A stretch of DNA of 41,499 bases from Firmicutes bacterium FC7 (GTDB lineage: Bacteria; Bacillota; Clostridia; Tissierellales; Tissierellaceae), in the NCBI GenBank assembly GCA_022760735.1, contig JAKELU010000004.1, positions 38,933-80,431 on the forward strand, read 5' to 3'. The position numbers and the translations under genes were made by a program. The notes below the pieces were generated by a model. The model did not search any database and was not told the origin of the DNA. It was given only the letters and a program-made list of their open reading frames with translations. This document shows, piece after piece, positions 15,714 through 23,847 of the stretch (position 1 is the first letter of the stretch; every line of letters starts with the position of its first letter).

Positions 15714-16506
15714 TTTTTCCAAAGAGCATTTAGAATATATTAGTAAAGTTAAAAAGAAGAATAGGAAAGTATTTTTAACTCAAATAGGAGTTCTGATAGC
15801 ATTCCTATTAATTTGGGAAATAGCAGCTCGGTTTAATTGGATAGATACATTCTTAACTAGTAGTCCTTCTGAAATTTGGAAACTATTCATCAATTATGTG
15901 GTAGACGGTCATTTATACTATCACCTGGGAATTTCATTATTTGAGACAATCGTTGGTTTCATACTCGGTACCTTAATAGGTGTCATTGTTGCTATTGGGC
16001 TATGGTGGTCAGATTTTTGGGCAAGAGTACTAGATCCTTATATGGTTATTTTAAACGCACTTCCTAAAACAGCACTTGCTCCTATATTCATTATTCTTTT
16101 TGGTGCTGGATATAAAGGAATAATAGCAACAGCTATATCAGTATCACTTGTAGTCACAATTTTAAACATGTTTATAAGTTACAAGTCCGTTGATGAAGAT
16201 AAACTTAGACTTCTTGAAACCTTTGGAGCCACGAAGATGCAAATTCTAAGAAAGGTTATTATACCATCTTCAATTCCAGATTTGATCAGTACTTTAAAGG
16301 TTAACATTGGATTATCTTGGGTTGGAGTTATAGTAGGAGAATTCCTTGTATCAAAGGCAGGACTAGGTTATTTAATTGTATACGGAATGCAAGTATTTAA
16401 ATTGGACCTAGTAATGATGAATGTTGTAGTTTTAGGATTCTTATGTGCAATAATGTACAAATTCATTGCCATAGTTGAAGAAAGATTTACCAAGTGGCAA
16501 AAATAG
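15703..16506 (+). CDS. ABC transporter permease, SsuC/TauC type
   Basis: This 267-residue inner-membrane protein has about six transmembrane helices. The cytoplasmic coupling (EAA) segment is ETFGATKMQILRKVIIPSS, and PKTALAPIFIILFG is a conserved segment of this family. It partners the preceding ATPase. The start is taken as the ATG at 15703 because AAGGAG lies 10 nt upstream; a TTG three codons earlier overlaps that site. A terminator follows directly, so the operon ends here without a substrate-binding protein. Confidence 0.92.
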   Translation: MSNNFSKEHLEYISKVKKKNRKVFLTQIGVLIAFLLIWEIAARFNWIDTFLTSSPSEIWKLFINYVVDGHLYYHLGISLFETIVGFILGTLIGVIVAIGLWWSDFWARVLDPYMVILNALPKTALAPIFIILFGAGYKGIIATAISVSLVVTILNMFISYKSVDEDKLRLLETFGATKMQILRKVIIPSSIPDLISTLKVNIGLSWVGVIVGEFLVSKAGLGYLIVYGMQVFKLDLVMMNVVVLGFLCAIMYKFIAIVEERFTKWQK

Positions 16507-16520
16507 GTAAATATATAAAT

Positions 16521-16554
16521 AACCCCAAAAGTTTTACTTTTGGGGTTTATTTTT
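16521..16554. terminator. Terminator between the ABC permease and cyclophilin genes
   Basis: AACCCCAAAAGT and CTTTTGGGGTT form the stem; ATTTTT follows on the plus strand. It serves the ABC operon and probably also the convergent cyclophilin gene, whose stop codon touches it. Confidence 0.85.
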
Positions 16555-17155
16555 AATATTTAGTTATTTCTACCTTTTCCATTATAACAGGTTTAATTGG
16601 TTTGCTATTTCTATCAACCTCTACTTGAGCTATTTTATCTACTACATCCATCCCTTCATATACATGACCAAATACAGTATGCTTGTAATCTAACCAAAAG
16701 GTTCCACCAAGTTCTTCATAAGCATCTACGACTTCCTTTGGATAACCTCTTTCTTCACCGGCAACCCTCATCTGGTCAATTATATCCTTTTCAGTTTCTT
16801 TCTTCTGAACAATGAAGAACTGACTTCCGTTAGTTCCAGGGCCTGCATTTGCCATTGAAAGAGCACCTCTTATATTTCTGTAGTAAATATTGAATTCATC
16901 TTCAAATGGCCTTCCCCAGATACTCTCTCCTCCTCTACCAGTTCCTTCGGGATCTCCTCCTTGAATCATAAAGTCATTAATTACTCTATGAAAGGTAACT
17001 CCATCATAATATCCATTTTTTGCATGAGTTTTAAAATTTTCTACTGCTTTTGGTGCAATTTCCGGGAACAACCTCAATTTAATATCACCATAATTAGTTT
17101 TTATTATAGCTACTTCTTCACCTGCTTTAGGTAAATTCAATTGTTCTAGTGTCAT
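16553..17155 (-). CDS. Cyclophilin-type peptidyl-prolyl cis-trans isomerase
   Basis: This 200-residue protein carries the cyclophilin core: FHRVINDFMIQGGDPEGTGRGG, MANAGPGTNGSQFFIV and HTVFGHVYEGMDVV. An insert of about 30 charged residues (after FFIVQ, up to FWLDYKH) is found in other clostridial homologues as I recall them. There is no signal peptide, so it should act in the cytosol on prolyl bonds during folding. It starts with ATG behind GGAGG. It lies 27 nt after the mgtC-like gene and may share its transcript. Confidence 0.93.
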   Translation of the reverse strand: MTLEQLNLPKAGEEVAIIKTNYGDIKLRLFPEIAPKAVENFKTHAKNGYYDGVTFHRVINDFMIQGGDPEGTGRGGESIWGRPFEDEFNIYYRNIRGALSMANAGPGTNGSQFFIVQKKETEKDIIDQMRVAGEERGYPKEVVDAYEELGGTFWLDYKHTVFGHVYEGMDVVDKIAQVEVDRNSKPIKPVIMEKVEITKY

Positions 17156-17182
17156 TTTATCCTCCTCAGATTTCTCAGTATT

Positions 17183-17863
17183 TTAATGATTATCATTGAT
17201 ATTAACTATTTTACCATCCAATACAACTTTTGTAACCATTTGGACATTATAAAGTTCATTAATTACTTCTTGCATATCCAATCCGGTAGGTGTTTTAACA
17301 GTAAAACTTATATCGATAAACTCATCATCTAATTCTTCATGTTCCAATATTGTAATCTCCTTAATTGTTATGAAGTATTTACCAAATAATGTACCTATAT
17401 CCCCAACAAGTCCTGGCCTTTCCTTAGCTAGTATATGAATTACTCTAGATAAATTCTTTCTTACCCTTTTCTCTATAGATCCAAGAGCTATTAAAGAAAT
17501 TAGAACTATCCCAGCTGTTATTATTCCACCTAAATAATAGCCTGAACCTATTGCTAAACCTATTCCTGCACATACCCACAAGCTTGCTGCTGTTGTAAGG
17601 CCTTTTATGTCATTCCCAGTCCTAATAATCGTTCCAGCGCCAAGAAAGCCAATACCACTTACAACTTGAGCAGCTAGTCTGCTTGGGTCTGCACCACTAA
17701 AGGCATAAACTGAAACAAGCATTATTAATGTTGAACCTACACTTACTAAAATATGTGTTCTTAACCCTGCAGGCCGATTACTAACCTCTCTCTCTGCCCC
17801 AATTGCTCCTCCTATTAAAGCAGATAATAATAACCTTAATAATAACTCAAAATTACTTATCAT
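17183..17863 (-). CDS. MgtC/SapB family membrane protein
   Basis: This 226-residue protein begins with the MgtC hallmark ALIGGAIGAEREVSNRPAG followed by LRTHILVSVGSTLIML. There are about five transmembrane helices, then a soluble C-terminal domain of ACT-like type (about residues 145-226). Family members are linked to magnesium limitation and control of membrane ATPase in pathogens; the function in free-living Firmicutes is unclear. It sits 24 nt after the MATE gene. Confidence 0.9.
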   Translation of the reverse strand: MISNFELLLRLLLSALIGGAIGAEREVSNRPAGLRTHILVSVGSTLIMLVSVYAFSGADPSRLAAQVVSGIGFLGAGTIIRTGNDIKGLTTAASLWVCAGIGLAIGSGYYLGGIITAGIVLISLIALGSIEKRVRKNLSRVIHILAKERPGLVGDIGTLFGKYFITIKEITILEHEELDDEFIDISFTVKTPTGLDMQEVINELYNVQMVTKVVLDGKIVNINDNH

Positions 17864-17887
17864 ATCATCACACTCTCAATAGTATTA

Positions 17888-19246
17888 TCATACTTCCCAT
17901 GTCTTAACTAGTTGACTAAGTACAATTCTAAACCAGATGAATAGAATAATACCTTTAAATATTGAACTAATACTAATACTCCACCATACTCCTAAAATGC
18001 CTAATGCAGTACTACTTAGTATCATTGCCATTGGAATTCTAAGTGCATTAAACAATACACCTATAATTGTTGGTGGTAGAGTCCTTCCTATTCCGTTGAA
18101 AGCACCAGTAGTACCTATTTCTATTGTCATAAAAAATTGAGATAGCCCTAGTATTCTTAAATAGTAGATACCTTCTTTAATTGCTATTTGGTCATTTGGA
18201 ACAAAGATTGTAAATAAGGGCTCTGCTGCAAATATCAAAATAAATGTAGCAAAGATACCTATTCCACCAAGCATCTGTAATCCCTTGTAATATCCTTCTT
18301 TAATTCTATTGTTTTTACCTGCCCCAAAATTTTGACCTGTAAAGGCTGCTATAGCTGCTGAAAATCCATCTGATGTCATCCATGATATGGATTCAATTTG
18401 TGAACCTATACTCTGTACTGCCACTGGTATAGGACCAAAACCTGCTATTATTCTTGTGATGATCATGCTGATAAAAGCATGTATACCTGTTTGAAAAAAT
18501 GGTGGTATTCCTATCTTTGTAATGTCCATTAATATATTCTTATCTGGTTTTGTTAATAATCGTACATGGGAATATATAGTAATATTTTTCTTTCCTGTTA
18601 TTATAAATACTAATGTTACTATAAATTGTGACAATATAGTTGCCAATGCAGCACCTTTTATTCCTAGGGCAGGAATTGGTCCAAAACCAAATATTAGAAT
18701 TGGGTCTAATATGATATTATTAATTAAACCAAAGGTATTTATCTTAAAAGGCGTCATACTATTTCCAGTGCTATTTAGACTTGCAGAAAATATTGGATTT
18801 AGAAAATGAAAAACTATTCCCATAGCCACAACCATTAAGTATTCAACAGACATATTTATAACTATTTCGTCGTTTAGGTTAAAAAATCCTATTAACTCAT
18901 ATCTAAAGAACAGCAATAGTAGGGAATATAAAAGTGCAATAAAAATATTTAATTGGAAACCATTGCTAACATATCTTTTTGCTTCTTCTATATCTCCCCT
19001 TCCATAGGATTGTGCAACATTAACACCAATACCAATCTGTGTAATCATGATAAGAGCTGAACCTAACCACATAAAAAATCCAGCAGTACCTGTTGCTGCT
19101 ACAGCATTTGTACTTAGTCTACCAAGCCACATTATATCTGTTAGGTTATACGCCATTTGTATAAAAGATGTACCCATTATTGGCATAGCTAATTTAATAA
19201 GTGTTATTCTTATATTTCCTTCTGTTAAAATTAGATTCTTGTTCAT
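17888..19246 (-). CDS. MATE family efflux transporter
   Basis: This 452-residue protein has 12 predicted membrane helices in two homologous halves. Segments typical of NorM/DinF-type multidrug and toxin extrusion proteins are present, such as PIMGTSFIQMAYNLTDIMWLG at the start and a matching half beginning near residue 235. It exports cationic compounds by a sodium or proton gradient; the substrate is unknown. The start is ATG. A terminator of the upstream operon lies just ahead of it, so it likely has its own promoter and heads a MATE-mgtC-cyclophilin unit. Confidence 0.9.
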   Translation of the reverse strand: MNKNLILTEGNIRITLIKLAMPIMGTSFIQMAYNLTDIMWLGRLSTNAVAATGTAGFFMWLGSALIMITQIGIGVNVAQSYGRGDIEEAKRYVSNGFQLNIFIALLYSLLLLFFRYELIGFFNLNDEIVINMSVEYLMVVAMGIVFHFLNPIFSASLNSTGNSMTPFKINTFGLINNIILDPILIFGFGPIPALGIKGAALATILSQFIVTLVFIITGKKNITIYSHVRLLTKPDKNILMDITKIGIPPFFQTGIHAFISMIITRIIAGFGPIPVAVQSIGSQIESISWMTSDGFSAAIAAFTGQNFGAGKNNRIKEGYYKGLQMLGGIGIFATFILIFAAEPLFTIFVPNDQIAIKEGIYYLRILGLSQFFMTIEIGTTGAFNGIGRTLPPTIIGVLFNALRIPMAMILSSTALGILGVWWSISISSIFKGIILFIWFRIVLSQLVKTWEV

Positions 19247-19268
19247 CGCTCATCTCCATTCAGAAAAA

Positions 19269-19297
19269 AATCGTCTCTAAAATGAGGCGATTTTTTA
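19269..19297 (-). terminator. Terminator of the TPR-map-hlyIII-nitroreductase operon
   Basis: AATCGCCTC and GAGACGATT pair with a 6-nt loop, followed on the minus strand by TTTTTTT. T runs also flank it on the plus strand. Confidence 0.8.
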
Positions 19298-19308
19298 TAG
19301 AAATCTAA

Positions 19309-19818
19309 TTACCATTTGTCATAGTGAATCTTATTTTCATCATATATGTGCTTTGGATTCTTTTCTTCCACCTTATTCCCAATAACTACAAGTCCAATAG
19401 GTATAATATCTTCAGGTATTTCTAATAAACTCCTTGTTTTATCTACTAAGTCTTCTCCACCATATATACCACACCAAACTGCTCCTAATCCGATGCCATG
19501 GGCAGCTAGTAGCATATTCTGAATTGATGCCGAGCAATCCTCGATTAGAAAACCTAAACTTTTCTGTTTCTTAGTGTCTCCACATACAAGTATTGCAAAT
19601 CCTGCATTATCTACCATCTGTGCATATTTGTGATATTCTTTTATTCCCTTTAGCACTTCAATATCCCTTATAACAACAAATTCCCAAGGTTGCATATTGT
19701 GTGCAGATGGAGCCTGAAAACCAGCCTTGAGGATTATATCTTCCTGTTCTTTTGAAATAGGTATTCCTGTAAACTTTCTAATACTTCTTCTAGTCATTAT
19801 TGCTTCTATAATATCCAT
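19309..19818 (-). CDS. Nitroreductase family protein
   Basis: This 169-residue FMN-dependent oxidoreductase has the family N-terminus MDIIEAIMTRRSIRKF, the segment APSAHNMQPWEFVVI and the C-terminal VWCGIYGG and IGLVVIGNK blocks. Members reduce nitro, quinone or other electron-poor compounds with NAD(P)H; the physiological substrate is unknown. It begins 15 nt after the hemolysin-III-like gene and ends the operon. Confidence 0.92.
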   Translation of the reverse strand: MDIIEAIMTRRSIRKFTGIPISKEQEDIILKAGFQAPSAHNMQPWEFVVIRDIEVLKGIKEYHKYAQMVDNAGFAILVCGDTKKQKSLGFLIEDCSASIQNMLLAAHGIGLGAVWCGIYGGEDLVDKTRSLLEIPEDIIPIGLVVIGNKVEEKNPKHIYDENKIHYDKW

Positions 19819-19833
19819 TTTATCTCCCCTTTA

Positions 19834-20475
19834 CTAAGATAAGTAAAATACTATCCCTAAAAAATGTGTTATACTTGCTGCCAACACAAATACATGCCAA
19901 ATAGCATGATTGTATGGAATCTTCCTGACCCCATAAAATACGGTTCCAATTGTATATAATAATCCACCAGCTAATATCCAATAGAAAAAGCGAATATCAG
20001 TTGCATCAATTATTGCTTTAATTGGAAAAATTGCAAGCCAACCCATTCCAATATAAAGAATTAATGATAATGCTTTATATCTATCAAACTTTCCATAGGT
20101 CCAAATTTTAAATATTACTCCAAATATAGCTATAGCCCATATACCAGTTAGCAGGGTAATTCTTAAAGTGCCTTTAAGGGTTAGTAAAACTACTGGAGTA
20201 TATGTCCCTGCAATAAATAAGAAAATAGATGAATGACCAAATACTCGCAAGATCTTTTTTACTTTTTCAATTGTGAAGCTATGATATAATGTGGAAGATA
20301 AAAACATCAGTATTATACAGGTTCCATAAATACTAAATCCCACAATAGATGGTACATGACCGTCCTTAATTGCAAATACTAATAGTATTGTTAGAGCAAC
20401 TATTCCAAATATTACTCCTATCCCATGAGTAACTCCGTTTAGTATTTCTTCTTTCTTTGTATATTTATTAGCCAT
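19834..20475 (-). CDS. Hemolysin III family (PAQR-like) membrane protein
   Basis: This 213-residue protein has seven predicted transmembrane helices. Conserved motifs are NGVTHGIG near the start, SSTLYHSF in the second helix region and HAIWHVFVLAASITHF at the C-terminus; their histidines and the serine form the putative metal site of PAQR-type hydrolases. Homologues are annotated TrhA/YqfA; a true haemolysin role is doubtful. It starts 3 nt after map ends, so translation is likely coupled. Confidence 0.92.
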   Translation of the reverse strand: MANKYTKKEEILNGVTHGIGVIFGIVALTILLVFAIKDGHVPSIVGFSIYGTCIILMFLSSTLYHSFTIEKVKKILRVFGHSSIFLFIAGTYTPVVLLTLKGTLRITLLTGIWAIAIFGVIFKIWTYGKFDRYKALSLILYIGMGWLAIFPIKAIIDATDIRFFYWILAGGLLYTIGTVFYGVRKIPYNHAIWHVFVLAASITHFLGIVFYLS

Positions 20476-20478
20476 GCA

Positions 20479-21240
20479 CTACTCTCTCTCTTCGCCTTGA
20501 TCTGTTAATATAATAGGTCCATCCTTAGTTATAGCAATAGTATGTTCATATTGTGCTGATAGCTTTCCATCAAGGGTTCTTGCAGTCCACCTATTATCAT
20601 CAATTTTTAATCTGAATGTACCTACATTAACCATAGGTTCAATCGTTATGACCATACCTTCAGTTAGCCTTACACCTCTTCCAGGATTACCATAGTGTGG
20701 TACCTGAGGATCCTCATGAATCGTTCTGCCAATGCCATGACCAACGAAATCCCTTACCACTGAAAATCCATTTGCTTCTACGTATTTTTGGATTGCACTA
20801 GAAATATCTCCGATTCTATTGCCTACTACAGCCTTTTCAATACCTAAATATAGGGATTTTCTAGTTACATCTAGAAGCTTCTTTGCCTCTTCAGAGATAT
20901 TGCCAACTGCATAACTCCACGCTGAATCTGCCAACCAGCCGTCATAATTCACAACCATATCTATAGTTACAATATCTCCATCTTTAAGAAGTTCCTCTCT
21001 AGGAAATCCATGGCAAATCTCATCATTAACTGAAGCACATGTAGCATATTGGTATCCATGATATCCCTTTTGCTCAGGAGTTGCACCTCTCTCAGCTAAA
21101 TATTCTTCAACAAATTTATCGATATCCATTGTCGATATCCCAGGTCTAATTATCTTTGCAATTTCCTTATGGACATCTGCAAGTATTTCACCTGCTTTTT
21201 TCATTTTTTGTATTTCTTCATCAGTCTTAATAATAATCAT
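20479..21240 (-). CDS. map: Methionine aminopeptidase, type I
   Basis: This 253-residue cytosolic enzyme removes the initiator methionine. The five metal ligands are visible: D94 (TIDMVV), D105 (LADSAW), H168 (GHGIGR), E201 (IEPMV) and E232 (YEHT). It begins 9 nt after the TPR gene. It is not next to the ribosomal protein and adk genes as in many Firmicutes, so it may be a second copy of map. Confidence 0.95.
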   Translation of the reverse strand: MIIIKTDEEIQKMKKAGEILADVHKEIAKIIRPGISTMDIDKFVEEYLAERGATPEQKGYHGYQYATCASVNDEICHGFPREELLKDGDIVTIDMVVNYDGWLADSAWSYAVGNISEEAKKLLDVTRKSLYLGIEKAVVGNRIGDISSAIQKYVEANGFSVVRDFVGHGIGRTIHEDPQVPHYGNPGRGVRLTEGMVITIEPMVNVGTFRLKIDDNRWTARTLDGKLSAQYEHTIAITKDGPIILTDQGEERE

Positions 21241-21249
21241 CTAAATAAA

Positions 21250-22191
21250 TCATTCCTTCCATTTTTTATTTTTATATTGATTCAAAATTTCATTAAATTC
21301 AATATTATTATATAGATTATAAAAATCCTTATCTCTTTCTACCCATTTAATAAGTCCAGGGTTTAAGAGCAACGCTTTTCTAATGTCCTTAATTGCTTCA
21401 TCAACTCTATTTAAAATTGAATATGAACAAGCCCTATTATAATATAAATCATGGGCTTCAGGATTATGACTTATCCCCTCTGTAAGTATTTTTATAGAAT
21501 CCAAATATTCCTTGTCTTCAATATAGATAGCCGATAGGTTAAGATAAGTATAATAATAATTAGGGTTACATTCCTTTGACTTATTGTAGTATTTAATAGC
21601 CTTCTCATGGTTTCCTAGTCTCTTATATACAACTCCCATGTTAAATAAAGACTTATAGTATTTTGAATTTATCTCTATACTCTTATTTATCATTTTATAG
21701 GCTTTATCATAATCTCCCATTTCCTCATACAATGATCCTATATTATTATATGTTATAAAATCCTCAGGGCTATATTCAAGAACTTTATAAAAATACTCCA
21801 TAGCCTGTTTTTTAACGCCTAGATTATCATATATAGTAGCTATATTATAGTAGGCCTTACTTAAATCAGGTTTTAATTCTATAGCTTTTTTATATAGTTC
21901 GATAGCCTTTTTATTGTCATTTCTTAACTCTTCAACTAATGCCATATTAAAATAGGCTTCATAATTTTCTGGGTCTAATTCTATTACTCTTTTGTATGTA
22001 TCTATGGACTCACTGAATCTATCTAATTCTTCATAGATTATTGCAATATTAAATAATAATATTATTGATTCTTCTTTTGATCCTTCATATGTAAGTGCTT
22101 TATTATAAAGCTCTATAGCCTTTTCTTTATTATCGTTTATATAAAAGTTTTCTGCCAATAAAATATAATTGTTTCTTTTATAGTTTTTCAT
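21250..22191 (-). CDS. Tetratricopeptide repeat protein
   Basis: This 313-residue protein is built almost wholly of TPR units of about 34 residues (at least seven), for example AIELYKKAIELKPDLSKAYYNIA and DYDKAYKMINKSIEIN. There is no signal peptide or membrane segment, so it is a cytosolic scaffold for protein contacts. The partner is unknown. The ATG at 22189-22191 follows GAGGTG; a GTG four codons upstream overlaps that site. It is first in the operon with map, the hemolysin-III-like gene and a nitroreductase. Confidence 0.85.
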   Translation of the reverse strand: MKNYKRNNYILLAENFYINDNKEKAIELYNKALTYEGSKEESIILLFNIAIIYEELDRFSESIDTYKRVIELDPENYEAYFNMALVEELRNDNKKAIELYKKAIELKPDLSKAYYNIATIYDNLGVKKQAMEYFYKVLEYSPEDFITYNNIGSLYEEMGDYDKAYKMINKSIEINSKYYKSLFNMGVVYKRLGNHEKAIKYYNKSKECNPNYYYTYLNLSAIYIEDKEYLDSIKILTEGISHNPEAHDLYYNRACSYSILNRVDEAIKDIRKALLLNPGLIKWVERDKDFYNLYNNIEFNEILNQYKNKKWKE

Positions 22192-22240
22192 TATGCACCT
22201 CACATTAATAGTCTACCATAAACTTTAAACTAAAGTAGGA

Positions 22241-22279
22241 AAAAAATTAATAAAAGTAGAGGTTACTCTACTTTTATTA
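22241..22279 (-). terminator. Terminator of the TM1586-type nitroreductase gene
   Basis: A perfect 14-bp stem (TAATAAAAGTAGAG / CTCTACTTTTATTA) with a 4-nt loop is followed on the minus strand by ATTTTTTTT. Confidence 0.88.
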
Positions 22280-22312
22280 GTTTTGACAGTAGCTTATATT
22301 TTTTCACATCAT

Positions 22313-23125
22313 TTATAGCTGGAATTCAGCAATATATCTGTAATTTGCATTTCCTTCATGTAAAAATCCATCTAATAGAGACCATTTATGCTTTACACCC
22401 TGAAGTTCTTGTAATGCTTCAAAATAATACATTGCAACACCTGCATCAACAAGTGGTGGATTCTGCTCATCATCGTATTTCACCAACAAATGAACTTTGT
22501 CATCTGTTACAATAAATCTCCATGGTTGCCTGTTCTTTATAGATGGAGCATATCTTAGGTAGAAAAATGTATCTGCCAGACCTCTCTGCTCAAGATATTC
22601 TATACTGGCTGGATTATCTATATCCTTATGAAATACCATTTCCTCTACACCAATTCTCGCACTATATGGTTTTTTTAAGAGTGGGTTATTTCTCTTTGGA
22701 TAACCAAAGGCTAAGATAAAGTTTATCTCATTTGAAGATTCTCCAAAAACTTCTTTTCTCTTTTTCATATCTACGTCATATACACTTATCCAGCAAGTGT
22801 CTAAATCTAACTCATTTAGCTTAGTAACAAGTTCTTCCATATAATATGCACTATAAATAATGGTTTTGTCTTCTTTTTTCTTAATATCTACTGCAATATA
22901 ATGTGGGCTTTTAACCATTATTCCTGAATAGCCAGCTAACCCCTTTAAGCCATTGTAAATATTATCTCCATTTTCATATAGCTTAAATTCAAATCCACCT
23001 TCAGCATACTGGCTTTCTATTTCTCTTAAAATTTGTCTTATCTTGTCTAGTACATCAGGGTTTACCTTTTTATTTTTATAATCTCTAATCGATCTCCTGT
23101 CCATCAAGAAGTTAATTATACGCAT
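22313..23125 (-). CDS. Nitroreductase-like protein of the TM1586 type
   Basis: This 270-residue protein carries two nitroreductase-like halves. The N-terminus has INFLMDRRSIRDYKNKK, and a second half has YAPSIKNRQPWRFIV, which resembles the FMN-binding APSxxNxQPW motif. The central SPHYIAVDIKKKEDK and ILAFGYPKRN segments are as in the TM1586 family (Pfam 'putative TM nitroreductase', from memory). The substrate is unknown. It has its own terminator and lies downstream of the PAP2 gene by about 40 nt. Confidence 0.82.
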   Translation of the reverse strand: MRIINFLMDRRSIRDYKNKKVNPDVLDKIRQILREIESQYAEGGFEFKLYENGDNIYNGLKGLAGYSGIMVKSPHYIAVDIKKKEDKTIIYSAYYMEELVTKLNELDLDTCWISVYDVDMKKRKEVFGESSNEINFILAFGYPKRNNPLLKKPYSARIGVEEMVFHKDIDNPASIEYLEQRGLADTFFYLRYAPSIKNRQPWRFIVTDDKVHLLVKYDDEQNPPLVDAGVAMYYFEALQELQGVKHKWSLLDGFLHEGNANYRYIAEFQL

Positions 23126-23165
23126 CTATTCTCCCCCTCTCCGGTTTATTAATAATATTATACCC

Positions 23166-23729
23166 CTAAAATTGACTAATCTTTAAAAAAATAGAAATTT
23201 CTTCAACTAAATTTGCTAAATATATATGAACCATTATTGAACAACCCACCCCAATAATTATGCCAGCTGCAACATCTGTTGGGTAATGTACCCCAAGATA
23301 TACTCTTGATACTGCAATTATAGCGGCTAATATCAGAACAATTACTAAAATTTTTGGCATATTTAACGCTAGTGTTGTTGCCAAAGAAAAGCTAGCTGTT
23401 GTATGACCAGATGGAAATGAATAATCTGGTAAATCTATTCCAAAAGTGTTTAAATGCTCTAATATTTTATATGGTCTCTCTCTACTAAGTATCATCTTTA
23501 AAGTATGAACAATTACTTGGCTAATAGCTAGAGCTAAAAGTGCTTCTATTCCAATTATTTTATTTTTAGTACTGCCAAATATAACTAGTGATAAGGTGAA
23601 CACAGTTATAAATATTGCTCCACCGAGATCTGTTATTCTATACATAAAAATATCAAGGTATTTATTTTTTATTCTGGAGTTAATTAGATTTATAAAATAA
23701 TCATCAAAAGCCTTTAAATGTTTCTTCAT
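23166..23729 (-). CDS. PAP2 family lipid phosphatase
   Basis: This 187-residue membrane protein has about five transmembrane segments and all three PAP2 signatures: KMILSRERP, PSGHTTASFS and SRVYLGVHYPTD. Likely substrates are undecaprenyl pyrophosphate or phosphatidic/phosphatidylglycerol phosphates, hydrolysed on the outer face. The ATG at 23727-23729 follows AGGGGTG; the GTG three codons earlier lies inside that ribosome site. Confidence 0.9.
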   Translation of the reverse strand: MKKHLKAFDDYFINLINSRIKNKYLDIFMYRITDLGGAIFITVFTLSLVIFGSTKNKIIGIEALLALAISQVIVHTLKMILSRERPYKILEHLNTFGIDLPDYSFPSGHTTASFSLATTLALNMPKILVIVLILAAIIAVSRVYLGVHYPTDVAAGIIIGVGCSIMVHIYLANLVEEISIFLKISQF

Positions 23730-23794
23730 ATTGTTCACCCCTAATGCTATTTAAACCCATTATATTATATTATTACCCCTAATTCTACATTTTG

Positions 23795-23823
23795 TTGAAC
23801 ATTTATTTATGATAGAATAATAA
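23795..23823 (+). promoter_or_regulatory. Probable promoter of the UvrD-like helicase
   Basis: TTGAAC (23795-23800) and TAATAA (23818-23823) are separated by 17 nt, about 25 nt before the helicase start. Confidence 0.5.
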
Positions 23824-23847
23824 TAGATTTTAATTGGAGGTAGTGCT

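Noticed and set aside
19834-20475. A toxin gene, from the name hemolysin III
   Set aside because: The protein is a seven-helix PAQR-like membrane enzyme common in harmless bacteria; the name is historical.
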